Shown one piece after another: positions 23,701 to 32,243 of a stretch of DNA of 38,887 bases. Source of the DNA: an uncultured Oscillospiraceae bacterium (GTDB lineage Bacteria > Bacillota > Clostridia > Oscillospirales > Oscillospiraceae); contig CALWXG010000021.1 of assembly GCA_944385435.1 (NCBI GenBank), forward strand, positions 1 through 38,887, read 5' to 3'. The notes under the pieces were generated by a model that was not told where the DNA came from, did not search any database, and was given only the letters and a program-made list of their open reading frames with translations. Position numbers and translations under genes: made by a program. Each line of letters opens with the position of its first letter. The stretch's first letter is position 1.

Positions 23701-24791
23701 GAAGTGCTCTTGGGGACGAGAACCGGCACCGGGAAACGATGCTCATTGTGGATGACGATGTCATCAACCGGGTGATCCTGAATCATATTTTTTCCCCTTA
23801 CTACAGCATCCAGGAGGCGGAGAACGGGCGGACGGGACTGGAGGAAATCCTCCGGGGGCCGGAGCAGCTGTGTGCGGTGCTGCTGGATGTGGTGATGCCG
23901 GAGCTGGATGGCCTTGAGGTGGTCCGGCGCCTGCACCGCGCGGGAATTCTGGCAGACCTGCCCGTGTTCCTCATCACCGCTGAGGCGGATGACAACGTGT
24001 TGAAAGAGGCCTATGGCCTGGGCGTCATTGACGTGATCAGCAAGCCGGTGGTGCCCTATGTGGTGGAGCGGCGGGTGCAGTCGGTCATCGAGCTGTTCCA
24101 GGCCAGGCGGAGGCTGAGCCGGACGGTGGAGAGCCAGCAGGCCCGGCTGCTGGAGCAGGCGGAGCGGATGGTCCGCTTCAGTCAGGGGATGATCGAGTCT
24201 CTGGCCACCGCCATCGAATTCCGAAGCGAGGAGTCCGGGGATCACGTGCGGCGCATCAGCAGCATCACCCGGCGGCTGCTCACCGGCACGCAGCTGGGCC
24301 GGGCGCTCACCCGGCAGGATGTGGATCAGATTGCCCTGGCCGCCGTACTCCACGACGTGGGCAAGATCGCCGTGCCTGACGCCATTCTGAACAAGCCGGG
24401 GAAGCTGACGCCGGAAGAATTTGAGGTGATGAAGACCCACACCGTTCAGGGGGCGCACCTTCTGGAGCAGATCCCCCAGCTCCATGAGCACCCCGCCTAC
24501 CACTACGCCATGGACATCGCCCGCCACCACCACGAGCGCTGGGACGGCCGGGGCTATCCGGACGGGCTGAAAGGGGACGAGATCACCATCTGGTCCCAGG
24601 TGGTATCCCTGGCGGACGTATACGACGCGCTGAGCTGCAAGCGGGTGTACAAAGACGCATTTCCCCGGGAGAAGGTGCTGGATATGATCCGGGACGGGGA
24701 GTGCGGTGTGTTCAATCCAAAGCTGCTGGAGTGCTTCTTCTCGGTGGAGGAGGAGCTGTCCCGGCTGTACGGGAAGGAGAGGACGGCATGA
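23697..24791 (+). CDS. Response regulator with HD-GYP c-di-GMP phosphodiesterase output
   Basis: 364 residues. Receiver domain (~14-130): acidic pocket D19-D20-D21, phosphoacceptor D64 (LLDVVMPELDG), K116 (ISKP). A helical linker (~130-165) leads to an HD-GYP domain (~165-350): H219-D220 in VLHDVGKIAVPD, H277-H279 in RHHHERWDGRGYPDG with GYP at 286-288. This set is the active form that hydrolyses c-di-GMP. Phosphorylation, presumably from the neighbouring hybrid kinase via Hpt, would switch it. Coupled at both ends by ATGA overlaps. Confidence 0.94.
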   Translation: MRSALGDENRHRETMLIVDDDVINRVILNHIFSPYYSIQEAENGRTGLEEILRGPEQLCAVLLDVVMPELDGLEVVRRLHRAGILADLPVFLITAEADDNVLKEAYGLGVIDVISKPVVPYVVERRVQSVIELFQARRRLSRTVESQQARLLEQAERMVRFSQGMIESLATAIEFRSEESGDHVRRISSITRRLLTGTQLGRALTRQDVDQIALAAVLHDVGKIAVPDAILNKPGKLTPEEFEVMKTHTVQGAHLLEQIPQLHEHPAYHYAMDIARHHHERWDGRGYPDGLKGDEITIWSQVVSLADVYDALSCKRVYKDAFPREKVLDMIRDGECGVFNPKLLECFFSVEEELSRLYGKERTA

Positions 24792-25156
24792 CAGACAAGC
24801 GCAGGAGCCGGCTGGAGGCGGCCGGCATTGACACTGCCCAGGCCCTGGAGCGGATGATGGGCAGCGAGGCTCTGCTGGAGCGGCTGCTGGACAGATTTCT
24901 GGAGGACCGGAATTTCCCGTCGCTCGCTGCCGCGCTGGAGTGCGGGGACACGGACGGCGCGGTGCAGGCCGCGCACACCCTGAAGGGAGTGTGCGGCAAT
25001 CTCTCCATGAACGGCCTGTACCGGCTGTTCACCAGGCAGGTGGAGCTGCTGCGGGAGGGGGATCTGACCCGGGCCAGAGCGATGATGGAGGAGATCGCCG
25101 CCGGCTACCATGCGGTCGCCGGGGCCATCCGGGGACGGGAAGATGAAGGACGGTAG
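24788..25156 (+). CDS. Stand-alone histidine phosphotransfer (Hpt) protein
   Basis: 122 residues, one helical-bundle Hpt domain with phospho-acceptor His63 in AAHTLKGVCGNLS, the HxLKGxxxN pattern. Hpt proteins carry phosphate between the receiver of a hybrid kinase and a final response regulator. Here both sit on either side: HD-GYP regulator upstream (ATGA overlap) and hybrid kinase downstream (14-nt overlap). A complete His-Asp-His-Asp relay is therefore encoded in three consecutive genes. Confidence 0.92.
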   Translation: MTDKRRSRLEAAGIDTAQALERMMGSEALLERLLDRFLEDRNFPSLAAALECGDTDGAVQAAHTLKGVCGNLSMNGLYRLFTRQVELLREGDLTRARAMMEEIAAGYHAVAGAIRGREDEGR

Positions 25157-27665
25157 GCGCCGCGACCGGGGCTGGCGCAGTCTGCTGCGGTACATGCGCC
25201 TGCCCCTGTGCATGTTTGCCATCCTGGCCGTGCTCGCCTGGGCAGGGGTTCTGCTGATGCGCTCCACGCTGCTGCGCAATGCCCGGGAGGCGGCCACCGC
25301 CTTTGCCCGCAGCTGCGCGGCGGAGGAACAGGGGACACTGAACGTATATGAGACCCTGCTGAGCTTCGGCACGTCGGCGCTGGAGCGGCGCCTGGCGGAC
25401 GGAGAGAGCCGGGAGCAGATTCTGGAATTCCTGGACATGTACTTTACCCGGGTGGACTCGGTTCTGGGGGAGGGCGTGGTGTACCCGTATGTGGTGCTGG
25501 ACGGGGAGATCCTGGCGGCTCTGCCCTGGGAGGGGGATGCCACCTACCGGTATGCGGCCACGCCCTGGTACCGTCAGGCCCTGGCCGCGGAGGGAGAGGT
25601 GGTATTCACCCAGGTGTACTCCGACGTGGTGTATGACCGGCCGGTGGTCACAGCCGCCCAGAGCTGCTGGGACGGGGCTGTGGTCATGGCCTTTGACATC
25701 ATGCCGGAGCACCTGCGCTTTGACACGGCCGATCTCTCGGAAGAGGACTCGTTCTTCCTCTGCGACGGGGCGGGCACCCTCATCTATCAGCAGACCGGCA
25801 TAGAACTGCCGCAGGAGGGACTGCAGGACTACCTCACCGGACTGGTGGGCCGGATTAAGGCGGGAGAACTGGACGAGAATCCCATCATCCGGGATCTCAG
25901 CGGCCAGCGGCGGGGCGTCTACTACACCAGGCTGGAAAACGGCTGGTACTGCATCGTCACGGTGCCCTACAGCAGGATCCTGGGAGGACTGCGGGGGGTG
26001 GTCTGGCCGCTGCCGCTCATGTTCGGGATCTCCTTCCTGGCGGTGACGGCGCTGGCGGTCCGCGAGCAGCGGCTGAACCGGCAGGCCAGACGGGCCAACG
26101 AGACTGCCCGGGTGCTGGGAAACCGTTACTATGCCCTGTACCGGGTGGACTATGTCCGGGAGACCTATGAGATGATCAAGGGCTCGGACCACGTCCGGCA
26201 GCGGATTCCCCCATCCGGGCCCTACGGGCAGCTGCTGCAGGCTGCGGGCGATGTCATTGAGGAAGAGGCGTTCCGGGACTATACCGAGAGCTTTTCCTGC
26301 GAAAACATCCGGCAGCTGGTGCGCCGGCAGGTCCGGGATTTCGGCGGGGAGTTCCTGCGCCGCTTCGGGGATGAGTACCGATGGGTCAGCGTCCGGGTGC
26401 TGTTTGACGCCTCCCTGGCTCCGGAAGAGGTGGTGCTCTGTTTCCGGGAGGTGGAGCGGGAGAAGCAGCGTCAGCTCCAGGAGCGCCGGCTGCTGGAGGA
26501 GTCCCTCCAGCTGGCCCGGCAGAATGAGGCCTCCAAGCAGGCCTTCTTCCGCAGCATGTCCCACGACATGCGCACTCCCCTCAATACCATCCTGGGCTCC
26601 AGCCAGCTGGCCCGGCGGCATCTGGCCCGGCCGGAGCGGATCACGGAGGATCTGGACCGGATTGACCTTGCCGGCCGGTATCTGCTGGAGCTGGTCAATG
26701 ACATTCTGGAGTTTGCGCGCATGGAACACGGGCAGCTCCGGCTGGAGTCTCAGCCCTTCGATCTGCGCACCTGCGTGGAGGAGTGCCTGCGGGGATTCCG
26801 GATCCAGGCGGAGCAGGAGGGAAAGAGCCTCCGGGAGGAGTTCCAGGCGGACTGCACGCTGGTTCTGGGGGATTGCCTGCGCATTCAGCAGATCCTCAAC
26901 AACCTCATCTCCAACGCCTTCAAATTCACACCGGCGGGGGGAAGCGTGTGCCTGGAGGTGCGCCAGCTGGACGAGGGCGAGTATGCCAAATACCGGTTTG
27001 CGGTCTCTGACACGGGGATCGGCATATCGCCGGAATTCCTGGAGCGGATCTTTGAGCCCTATGCCCGGGAGATGCGCTTCAGTGACCGGCAGGCGGCAGG
27101 CACCGGCCTGGGCATGTCCATCACCAAGACGCTGGTGACCCACATGGAAGGTGAGATCCGCGTGGAGAGCACGCCGGGACAGGGCAGCACCTTCACGGTG
27201 ATACTTCCCCTGGCGGCGCAGCGGGAGCCCGGCACGGTGCGGCAGCACCCGCAGCCGGAGACCGGCGAGGCCTGCCTGACAGGCCTGCATCTGCTGCTGG
27301 CGGAGGACAACGAGATCAACCTGGAGATTACCACAGAGCTGCTGATCGCCAACGGCGCGCAGGTGACCTGTGCCCGGGACGGCGCCCAGGCGCTGGAACA
27401 GTTCCGGCAATCTGAACCCTTCACCTTTGACCTGGTGCTCATGGATATGCAGATGCCGGAGATGGACGGCTGCACAGCGGCCCGGGCCATCCGGGCTCTG
27501 GACCGGCCGGATGCCAGGACGATCCCCATTGTGGCGGTGACGGCCAACGCCTCTGCGGAGGATGTGGCCGCCACCACAGCGGCGGGTATGGACGGCCATA
27601 TCTCCAAACCCATTGAGTTCCGCGCCCTGAGCCGGATTCTGGACCGGCTGCGGCCCGGCAGGTGA
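25143..27665 (+). CDS. Hybrid sensor histidine kinase with receiver domain
   Basis: 840 residues. Basic N-terminus, membrane helix (~19-39), an extracellular double-Cache-like sensor (~45-280, with PYVVLDGEILAALP and TPWYRQAL), a second membrane helix (~283-305), a PAS-like cytoplasmic segment (~325-445), a HisKA domain with H474 (SHDMRTPLN), an ATPase domain (NLISNAFKFTP, DTGIGIS, GTGLGMSI) and a C-terminal receiver with phosphoacceptor D768 (LVLMDMQMPEMDG) and K822 (ISKP). It senses an outside signal, probably a small molecule, and feeds the Hpt-HD-GYP relay. ATG at 25143 overlaps the Hpt gene by 14 nt. Last gene of the operon. Confidence 0.94.
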   Translation: MKDGRRRDRGWRSLLRYMRLPLCMFAILAVLAWAGVLLMRSTLLRNAREAATAFARSCAAEEQGTLNVYETLLSFGTSALERRLADGESREQILEFLDMYFTRVDSVLGEGVVYPYVVLDGEILAALPWEGDATYRYAATPWYRQALAAEGEVVFTQVYSDVVYDRPVVTAAQSCWDGAVVMAFDIMPEHLRFDTADLSEEDSFFLCDGAGTLIYQQTGIELPQEGLQDYLTGLVGRIKAGELDENPIIRDLSGQRRGVYYTRLENGWYCIVTVPYSRILGGLRGVVWPLPLMFGISFLAVTALAVREQRLNRQARRANETARVLGNRYYALYRVDYVRETYEMIKGSDHVRQRIPPSGPYGQLLQAAGDVIEEEAFRDYTESFSCENIRQLVRRQVRDFGGEFLRRFGDEYRWVSVRVLFDASLAPEEVVLCFREVEREKQRQLQERRLLEESLQLARQNEASKQAFFRSMSHDMRTPLNTILGSSQLARRHLARPERITEDLDRIDLAGRYLLELVNDILEFARMEHGQLRLESQPFDLRTCVEECLRGFRIQAEQEGKSLREEFQADCTLVLGDCLRIQQILNNLISNAFKFTPAGGSVCLEVRQLDEGEYAKYRFAVSDTGIGISPEFLERIFEPYAREMRFSDRQAAGTGLGMSITKTLVTHMEGEIRVESTPGQGSTFTVILPLAAQREPGTVRQHPQPETGEACLTGLHLLLAEDNEINLEITTELLIANGAQVTCARDGAQALEQFRQSEPFTFDLVLMDMQMPEMDGCTAARAIRALDRPDARTIPIVAVTANASAEDVAATTAAGMDGHISKPIEFRALSRILDRLRPGR

Positions 27666-27742
27666 GTGTCCGGCAGAACAAGACGGAGGGCCTGATCTGC
27701 CATGCGGGAAAGCCCATGCCCTTGTCTTCCTGAAAAAAGAAA

Positions 27743-27783
27743 AACGCCGGGGAAGCGTGCCTTGCGCACACTTCCCCGGCGTT
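27743..27783 (-). terminator. Terminator of the amidohydrolase operon, between converging operons
   Basis: A 13-bp perfect stem (AACGCCGGGGAAG / CTTCCCCGGCGTT) extended inward by GTGC/GCAC. On the minus strand it is followed by TTTCTTTTTTC. On the plus strand there is no T run, so stopping of the kinase operon there would be less efficient. Confidence 0.8.
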
Positions 27784-27808
27784 GTCGGTCCGGGCGGGCA
27801 AACGGGCC

Positions 27809-28951
27809 TCAGAGCACCTGTTCTCCGTTGAGGATGACAGCTTTTATATGAGTGTCGCTCACCATGGGGTCGGCGTCGGTGAGCAGGATGTCGGCATCCT
27901 TGCCCGGCTCCAGGGAGCCCACCCGGTCTTCGATGCCCAGGTGCCGGGCCGGGTTGATGGTGATGGCCTGAAGGGCCTGGAAGGGGTCCATCCCCGCCTT
28001 CACCGCCAGACCGGCGCACAGGGCCAGATACTGCTCCGGGATCACCGGGGCATCGGTGATGATGCTCACCTGCACCCCCGCTCGGGCCAGCACCCCCGGG
28101 GTGGCAAAGGTCTTGTTGACCAGCTCGATCTTGCTGGCGTTGGTGAGGGTGGGACCCACCGCCACCGGGAAGCCGGAGCGGGCCACGATGTCGGGGATCA
28201 GATGGCCCTCCGTGCAGTGCTCCAGCGTCATCTTCACGCCGAACTCCCTGGCGATGCGGATGGCGGTGCAGATGTCGTCCGCCCGGTGGGCGTGGGCCTT
28301 CAGGGGCAGCTGGCCCTTCAGCACAGGGATCAGCGCCTCCATCTTCAGGTCAAAGGCGGGCCTTTTCAGAGGATCCTCTCCGGCCGCCTCCTTCCGGGCC
28401 AGGTAATCCCGGGCCTTGAAGAGTATCTCCCGCAGCTTGGCGGCGGTGGTCATCCGGGCGGAGTCTCCCTTCTCCCGGTAGCAGCGCTTGGGATTCTCGC
28501 CGAAGGCGCACTTCATGGCCACTTCTGCCCGGATCACCATGTCGTCCACACAGTTGCCCCAGGTCTTGACGGCCAGGAAGGTGCCCCCCAGCACATTGGC
28601 ACTGCCCGGGCCGGTGCCCACAGTGGTGACGCCGCCGGCCAGAGCCATAGGGATGGCCTTGTCCTGGGGATTGAAGCTGTCGATGCCCCGCAGCTGGGCG
28701 GCCACCATGTCCCCCATCTCGTTGTAATCGTGGCCCTCATAGCCCATGCCGTAGTTGTCCAGGCCCAGGTGGCTGTGGGCGTCCACAAAGCCGGGGTAGG
28801 CCCGCAGGCCGGAGGCGTCGATGACCTCTTCCCCGTCGGCGGGGGTGAGCCGGGGACCGACCTGACAGAGCTTGCCGTCCCGGACGGAGATATCTCCCTC
28901 ATAGGGCACCGGTGTGATGCCGTCGTAGATCAAAGCGTTCTGAATGAGCAT
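27809..28951 (-). CDS. Amidohydrolase (imidazolonepropionase-like metal-dependent hydrolase)
   Basis: 380 residues with the amidohydrolase TIM barrel. Metal motif HSH in YPGFVDAHSHLG (~53-64), then AGGVTTVGTGPGSANV (~104-119), a second His pair in KAHAHRADD (~220-228), LEHCTEGH (~243-250), the catalytic Asp in SIITDAPVIP, and the C-terminal ARHLGIEDRVGSLEPGKDADIL. These enzymes hydrolyse C-N bonds of cyclic amides or dipeptides; the exact substrate cannot be read from sequence. AAAGGA lies 11 bases before the ATG. It follows the nitroreductase gene after 48 nt and probably shares its promoter. Confidence 0.9.
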   Translation of the reverse strand: MLIQNALIYDGITPVPYEGDISVRDGKLCQVGPRLTPADGEEVIDASGLRAYPGFVDAHSHLGLDNYGMGYEGHDYNEMGDMVAAQLRGIDSFNPQDKAIPMALAGGVTTVGTGPGSANVLGGTFLAVKTWGNCVDDMVIRAEVAMKCAFGENPKRCYREKGDSARMTTAAKLREILFKARDYLARKEAAGEDPLKRPAFDLKMEALIPVLKGQLPLKAHAHRADDICTAIRIAREFGVKMTLEHCTEGHLIPDIVARSGFPVAVGPTLTNASKIELVNKTFATPGVLARAGVQVSIITDAPVIPEQYLALCAGLAVKAGMDPFQALQAITINPARHLGIEDRVGSLEPGKDADILLTDADPMVSDTHIKAVILNGEQVL

Positions 28952-28999
28952 GTCGATGTATTCCTTTCTCTGTGTGATTGCCTGGATGGGGCCTGCCGG

Positions 29000-29515
29000 T
29001 CAGATCCGCACCACATATCCGTCCTTGCGGGGGGCGGGTGCGGCGGCGGGAGCGGCGGGGTAGCCCAGGGCAATGGCGCCCACACCCCGCAGGGTCTCAG
29101 GCAGGTTCCACTCCTTCAGCAGGGCCTTGCCCGCCTCGCTGTCGAAGATCTCCAGCTCCCGGTTGACCCATACGGAGCCCAGCCCCAGGGAGTGGGCGGC
29201 CAGCATCATGTTCTCCAGCACACAGCTGCCGTCCTGGAGGAAGTTGTTGCCCTCGGCCAGCACCACCACCACGGCGGGGGCGCCGTAGTAAGGGTCGGCG
29301 TCCCGGCCCATGACGGCGGCGTTCAGCCGGGACAGCCGGTCCCGGCAGGTCTTGTCGGTGACCGCCACGATCACCGGGGACTGCCGCCCCATGGCGGTGG
29401 GGGCCCAGGTGCCGGCCTCCAGCACAGCACTCAAAAGCTCTTCCGGCACCGGGGTGTCCTGGTAGGCGCGCACACTGCGGCGGGTTTTGATGAGCTCCAG
29501 CATTTCGTTGTTCAT
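29000..29515 (-). CDS. Nitroreductase-family flavoprotein
   Basis: 171 residues. FMN-binding nitroreductase fold: MLELIKTRRSVRAYQDTPVP (5-24), AGTWAPTAMGRQSP (~34-47), NMMLAAHSLGLGSVWVN (~101-117), GVGAIALGYP (~144-153). Members reduce nitro groups, quinones or flavins using NAD(P)H. ATG at 29515 has GGAGGTA 6-10 bases upstream. First gene of a two-gene unit with the amidohydrolase, from a near-consensus promoter. The C-terminal Ala/Pro-rich stretch is unusual but short. Confidence 0.92.
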   Translation of the reverse strand: MNNEMLELIKTRRSVRAYQDTPVPEELLSAVLEAGTWAPTAMGRQSPVIVAVTDKTCRDRLSRLNAAVMGRDADPYYGAPAVVVVLAEGNNFLQDGSCVLENMMLAAHSLGLGSVWVNRELEIFDSEAGKALLKEWNLPETLRGVGAIALGYPAAPAAAPAPRKDGYVVRI

Positions 29516-29578
29516 AGGGATACCTCCTGAATAATTGCGGGCGGCTGAGGGCCGCCAACTGTGAGTTGTGATGGGAAA

Positions 29579-29608
29579 ATTATAGAGCGGACTGCGGTCT
29601 GCTGTCAA
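29579..29608 (-). promoter_or_regulatory. Consensus promoter of the nitroreductase-amidohydrolase unit
   Basis: Minus strand: perfect TTGACA (29608-29603), 18-bp spacer, perfect TATAAT (29584-29579). The closest match to consensus in the window. Confidence 0.85.
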
Positions 29609-29641
29609 GGCAGGTATCTTCCAGCGGGGCGCGTCCTGTGC

Positions 29642-29670
29642 TTGCACAGGGGCAAGGGCTGTGTTAAAAT
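29642..29670 (+). promoter_or_regulatory. Promoter of rarA-DUF951-hisC
   Basis: TTGCAC (29642-29647), 17-bp spacer, TAAAAT (29665-29670) with an upstream TGT giving an extended -10. Divergent from the nitroreductase promoter 35 bp away. Confidence 0.7.
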
Positions 29671-29712
29671 AGACCAGACAGATCAAATTTGCGGCAGAGG
29701 AGGTCCTGCGCC

Positions 29713-30975
29713 ATGTATCAGCCGCTGGCAGACCGCATCCGGCCCCAGAACCTGGACGAGGTGGTGGGGCAGCGGCACATCCTGGGGGAAACTGGCCTGC
29801 TGCGCCGGATTATCGAGAGCGGGAAAATCCCCAACATGGTGTTTTACGGCCCCTCCGGCACGGGCAAGACCACGGTGGCCAACATCATCGCCAACCGGTC
29901 GGGGCGGACCCTGCGCCGGCTCAACGCCACCACCGCCTCCCTGTCCGATGTGCGGGACATCATGGACGAGGTGGGCACCCTGCTGGCCCCCAACGGGGTC
30001 CTGCTCTATCTGGACGAGATCCAGTATTTCAACAAGAAGCAGCAGCAGTCCCTGCTGGAGTTCATCGAGAACGGCAAGATCACCCTCATCGCCTCCACAA
30101 CGGAGAACCCCTACTTTACGATTTTCAATGCCATCCTCTCCCGGTCCACGGTGTTCGAGTTCAAGGCCCTGACGCCGGAGGATATCCTGCCCGCGGTGGA
30201 CCGGGGCCTGCGCCTGATGGCGCAGGAGCTGGGGGTGGAGGCGGAGTGTGAGCCCGGTGTGCGGGAGAAGCTGGCGGCAGCCAGCGGCGGAGACGTGCGC
30301 AAGGCGCTGAACGCGGTGGAGCTGCTGATGAACGCCGGGCGCATTGAACACGGGACGCTGCGCATCACCCTGGACGATGCCGCGGTGGTGGCCCAGCGCT
30401 CTGCCATGCGCTATGACCGGGAGGGGGACGAACACTTTGACACCGCCTCCGCCCTGATGAAGTCCCTGCGGGGGTCTGACCCGGACGCCGCCCTGCACTA
30501 CCTGGCCAGGTTGCTGGAGGCGGGGGATCTCATCACCGCCATCCGGCGTCTGCTGTGCTCGGCCAGCGAGGACATCGGCATGGCCTATCCCCAGGCGGCG
30601 TCCATTGTCAAGTCCTGCTGCGACAGCGCGCTGCAGCTGGGACTGCCCGAGGCCAGGCTGCCCCTGGCCCAGGCGGCCATTCTGCTGGCTACCGCGCCCA
30701 AATCCAACAGCGTCTGTGTGGGAATTGACCGGGCGCTGGCCGATGTGCGCGCGGGCAGGACGGGTGGATACCCCCGGCACCTGCAGAACGTCCACGCCGA
30801 CGGCACGGGCTTTGAGCGGGAACAGGGATACCTGTACCCCCATGACTACCCGGACCACTGGGTGGAGCAGCAGTATCTGCCCGACGCCATCCGGGACCGG
30901 GTGTATTATGAGTACGGACCGAATAAGACCGAGCAGGCGGCCAGGGCCTACTGGGACAAGATCAAACAGAGATAG
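29713..30975 (+). CDS. rarA: Replication-associated recombination protein A (MgsA/RarA AAA ATPase)
   Basis: 420 residues. AAA+ ATPase that acts at stalled replication forks, related to clamp loaders. MYQPLADRIRPQNLDEVVGQ opens the protein; Walker A is GPSGTGKTT (~46-54), Walker B LLYLDEIQYF (~97-106), sensor 1 ASTTENP (~126-132), and the C-terminal RarA domain contains SEDIGMAYPQA (~284-294) and YLYPHDYPDHWV (~374-385). AGAGGAGG precedes the ATG at 29713. First gene of a three-gene unit; the next ATG is 12 nt away. Confidence 0.97.
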   Translation: MYQPLADRIRPQNLDEVVGQRHILGETGLLRRIIESGKIPNMVFYGPSGTGKTTVANIIANRSGRTLRRLNATTASLSDVRDIMDEVGTLLAPNGVLLYLDEIQYFNKKQQQSLLEFIENGKITLIASTTENPYFTIFNAILSRSTVFEFKALTPEDILPAVDRGLRLMAQELGVEAECEPGVREKLAAASGGDVRKALNAVELLMNAGRIEHGTLRITLDDAAVVAQRSAMRYDREGDEHFDTASALMKSLRGSDPDAALHYLARLLEAGDLITAIRRLLCSASEDIGMAYPQAASIVKSCCDSALQLGLPEARLPLAQAAILLATAPKSNSVCVGIDRALADVRAGRTGGYPRHLQNVHADGTGFEREQGYLYPHDYPDHWVEQQYLPDAIRDRVYYEYGPNKTEQAARAYWDKIKQR

Positions 30976-30987
30976 GAGGGCGCCGGG

Positions 30988-31188
30988 ATGCCCATGGATA
31001 TTCAGGTGGGGGACGTGCTGGAACTGAAGAAGCAGCACCCCTGCGGCAGCAAGGAGTGGACGGTGCTCCGGGTGGGTATGGATTTCAAACTGAGGTGCAA
31101 CGGCTGCGGCCACGAGCTGATGATTCCCCGGAGCAAGGCGGAAAAGGCCGTCCGAAAAGTGAAACGAAACGGGGGAGAACAGCCGTGA
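30988..31188 (+). CDS. DUF951 family protein
   Basis: 66 residues. Characteristic DUF951 sequence: IQVGDVLELKKQHPCGSKEW, then GMDFKLRCNGCGHELMIPR, ending in a Lys-rich tail. The two cysteines of CNGC with the upstream HPC suggest a zinc site or nucleic-acid contact. Function unknown; the family is widespread in Firmicutes next to DNA replication and repair genes such as rarA. Its stop overlaps the hisC GTG (GTGA). Confidence 0.92.
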   Translation: MPMDIQVGDVLELKKQHPCGSKEWTVLRVGMDFKLRCNGCGHELMIPRSKAEKAVRKVKRNGGEQP

Positions 31189-32243
31189 AAGAGTTCTGGA
31201 GCGACCGCATCCGTGATGCGGTGCCCTATGTGCCCGGGGAGCAGCCCCGGGACCGGAAATTTGTGAAGCTCAACACCAATGAGTGCCCCTACCCGCCCTC
31301 TCCCAGGGCGCTGGAGGCCATCCGGGCCGCTGCGGACAGCAGTCTGCGCCTGTACCCGGATCCGGAGTGCCTTTCCCTGCGCCGGGCCATTGCCGCCAGG
31401 GAGGGACTGAGGGAAGATCAGGTGTTCTGCTCCAACGGTTCGGATGAGGTGCTGGCCTTTGCCTTCCAGGCCTTTTTCAACCCGGAGCGGGAGATTGTCT
31501 TTCCCCGGATCACCTACAGCTTCTACCCGGTGTATACCAATTACTTCGGACTGACCTGCCGCCGGGTGCCCATGAACCCGGACTTCTCCGATCCCATTGA
31601 CGCTTTGTGCGGCGGCAACGGCGGAGTGGTGCTGTGCAACCCCAACGCCCCTACCGGCATCGCCGTGGAGCTGGACGTGGTGGAAAAGCTGCTGCAGGCC
31701 AACCCGGAGGTGGTGGTCATTGTGGACGAGGCCTATGTGGACTTCGGCGCCCAGAGCGCCGTCCCCCTGATCCGCAAATATCCCAATCTGCTGGTGGTGC
31801 AGACCGCCTCCAAGTCCCGGGCCCTGGCGGGGCTGCGGGTGGGCTGGGCCATGGGCAATGAGAACCTCATCGCCGCCCTGCGGTGCGTGCGGGACTCCAT
31901 CAACTCCTATACCGTGGACCGGCTGGCCATGGCCGGGGCCCAGGCCGCCATTGAGGACGAGGAGTACTTTCAGTCCCTCCGCAGCCGGGTGATGGCCACC
32001 CGGGCCTGGACTGCCAAGGCATTGAAGGAGATGGGCTTTACTGTGCTTGACTCCAGGGCCAACTTCCTGTTTGCCGCCCACCCCGGAATGGGCGGCAGGG
32101 AGCTGCTGGATGCGCTGCGGCAGCGGGGCATCCTGGTGCGCTGGTGGAATGACGAGCCCATCCGGGACTGGCTGCGCATCACCGTGGGCACAGATGGGGA
32201 GATGGAGGAACTGATGCGGGCGCTGCGTGAGATTCTGGGCTGA
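31185..32243 (+). CDS. hisC: Histidinol-phosphate aminotransferase-like PLP enzyme
   Basis: 352 residues, fold type I aminotransferase. KLNTNECPYPPSP (~26-38), YPDPECLSLRRAIA (~57-70), NPNAPTGIA (~153-161), DEAYVDF (~179-185), the PLP lysine in QTASKSRALAGLRVGW (~207-222), and substrate Arg in LRITVGT. HisC transfers an amino group from glutamate to imidazole acetol phosphate in histidine synthesis. No other his gene is nearby, so a related substrate is possible. GTG at 31185 with GGGGGAGA upstream and GTGA overlap with the DUF951 gene; the longer in-frame ATG lies inside that gene. Confidence 0.9.
   Translation: MKEFWSDRIRDAVPYVPGEQPRDRKFVKLNTNECPYPPSPRALEAIRAAADSSLRLYPDPECLSLRRAIAAREGLREDQVFCSNGSDEVLAFAFQAFFNPEREIVFPRITYSFYPVYTNYFGLTCRRVPMNPDFSDPIDALCGGNGGVVLCNPNAPTGIAVELDVVEKLLQANPEVVVIVDEAYVDFGAQSAVPLIRKYPNLLVVQTASKSRALAGLRVGWAMGNENLIAALRCVRDSINSYTVDRLAMAGAQAAIEDEEYFQSLRSRVMATRAWTAKALKEMGFTVLDSRANFLFAAHPGMGGRELLDALRQRGILVRWWNDEPIRDWLRITVGTDGEMEELMRALREILG

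Noticed and set aside
25029-28019. 996-codon minus-strand open frame opposite the hybrid kinase
   Set aside because: Antisense to a kinase with all catalytic motifs; composition is typical of a codon-bias mirror frame.
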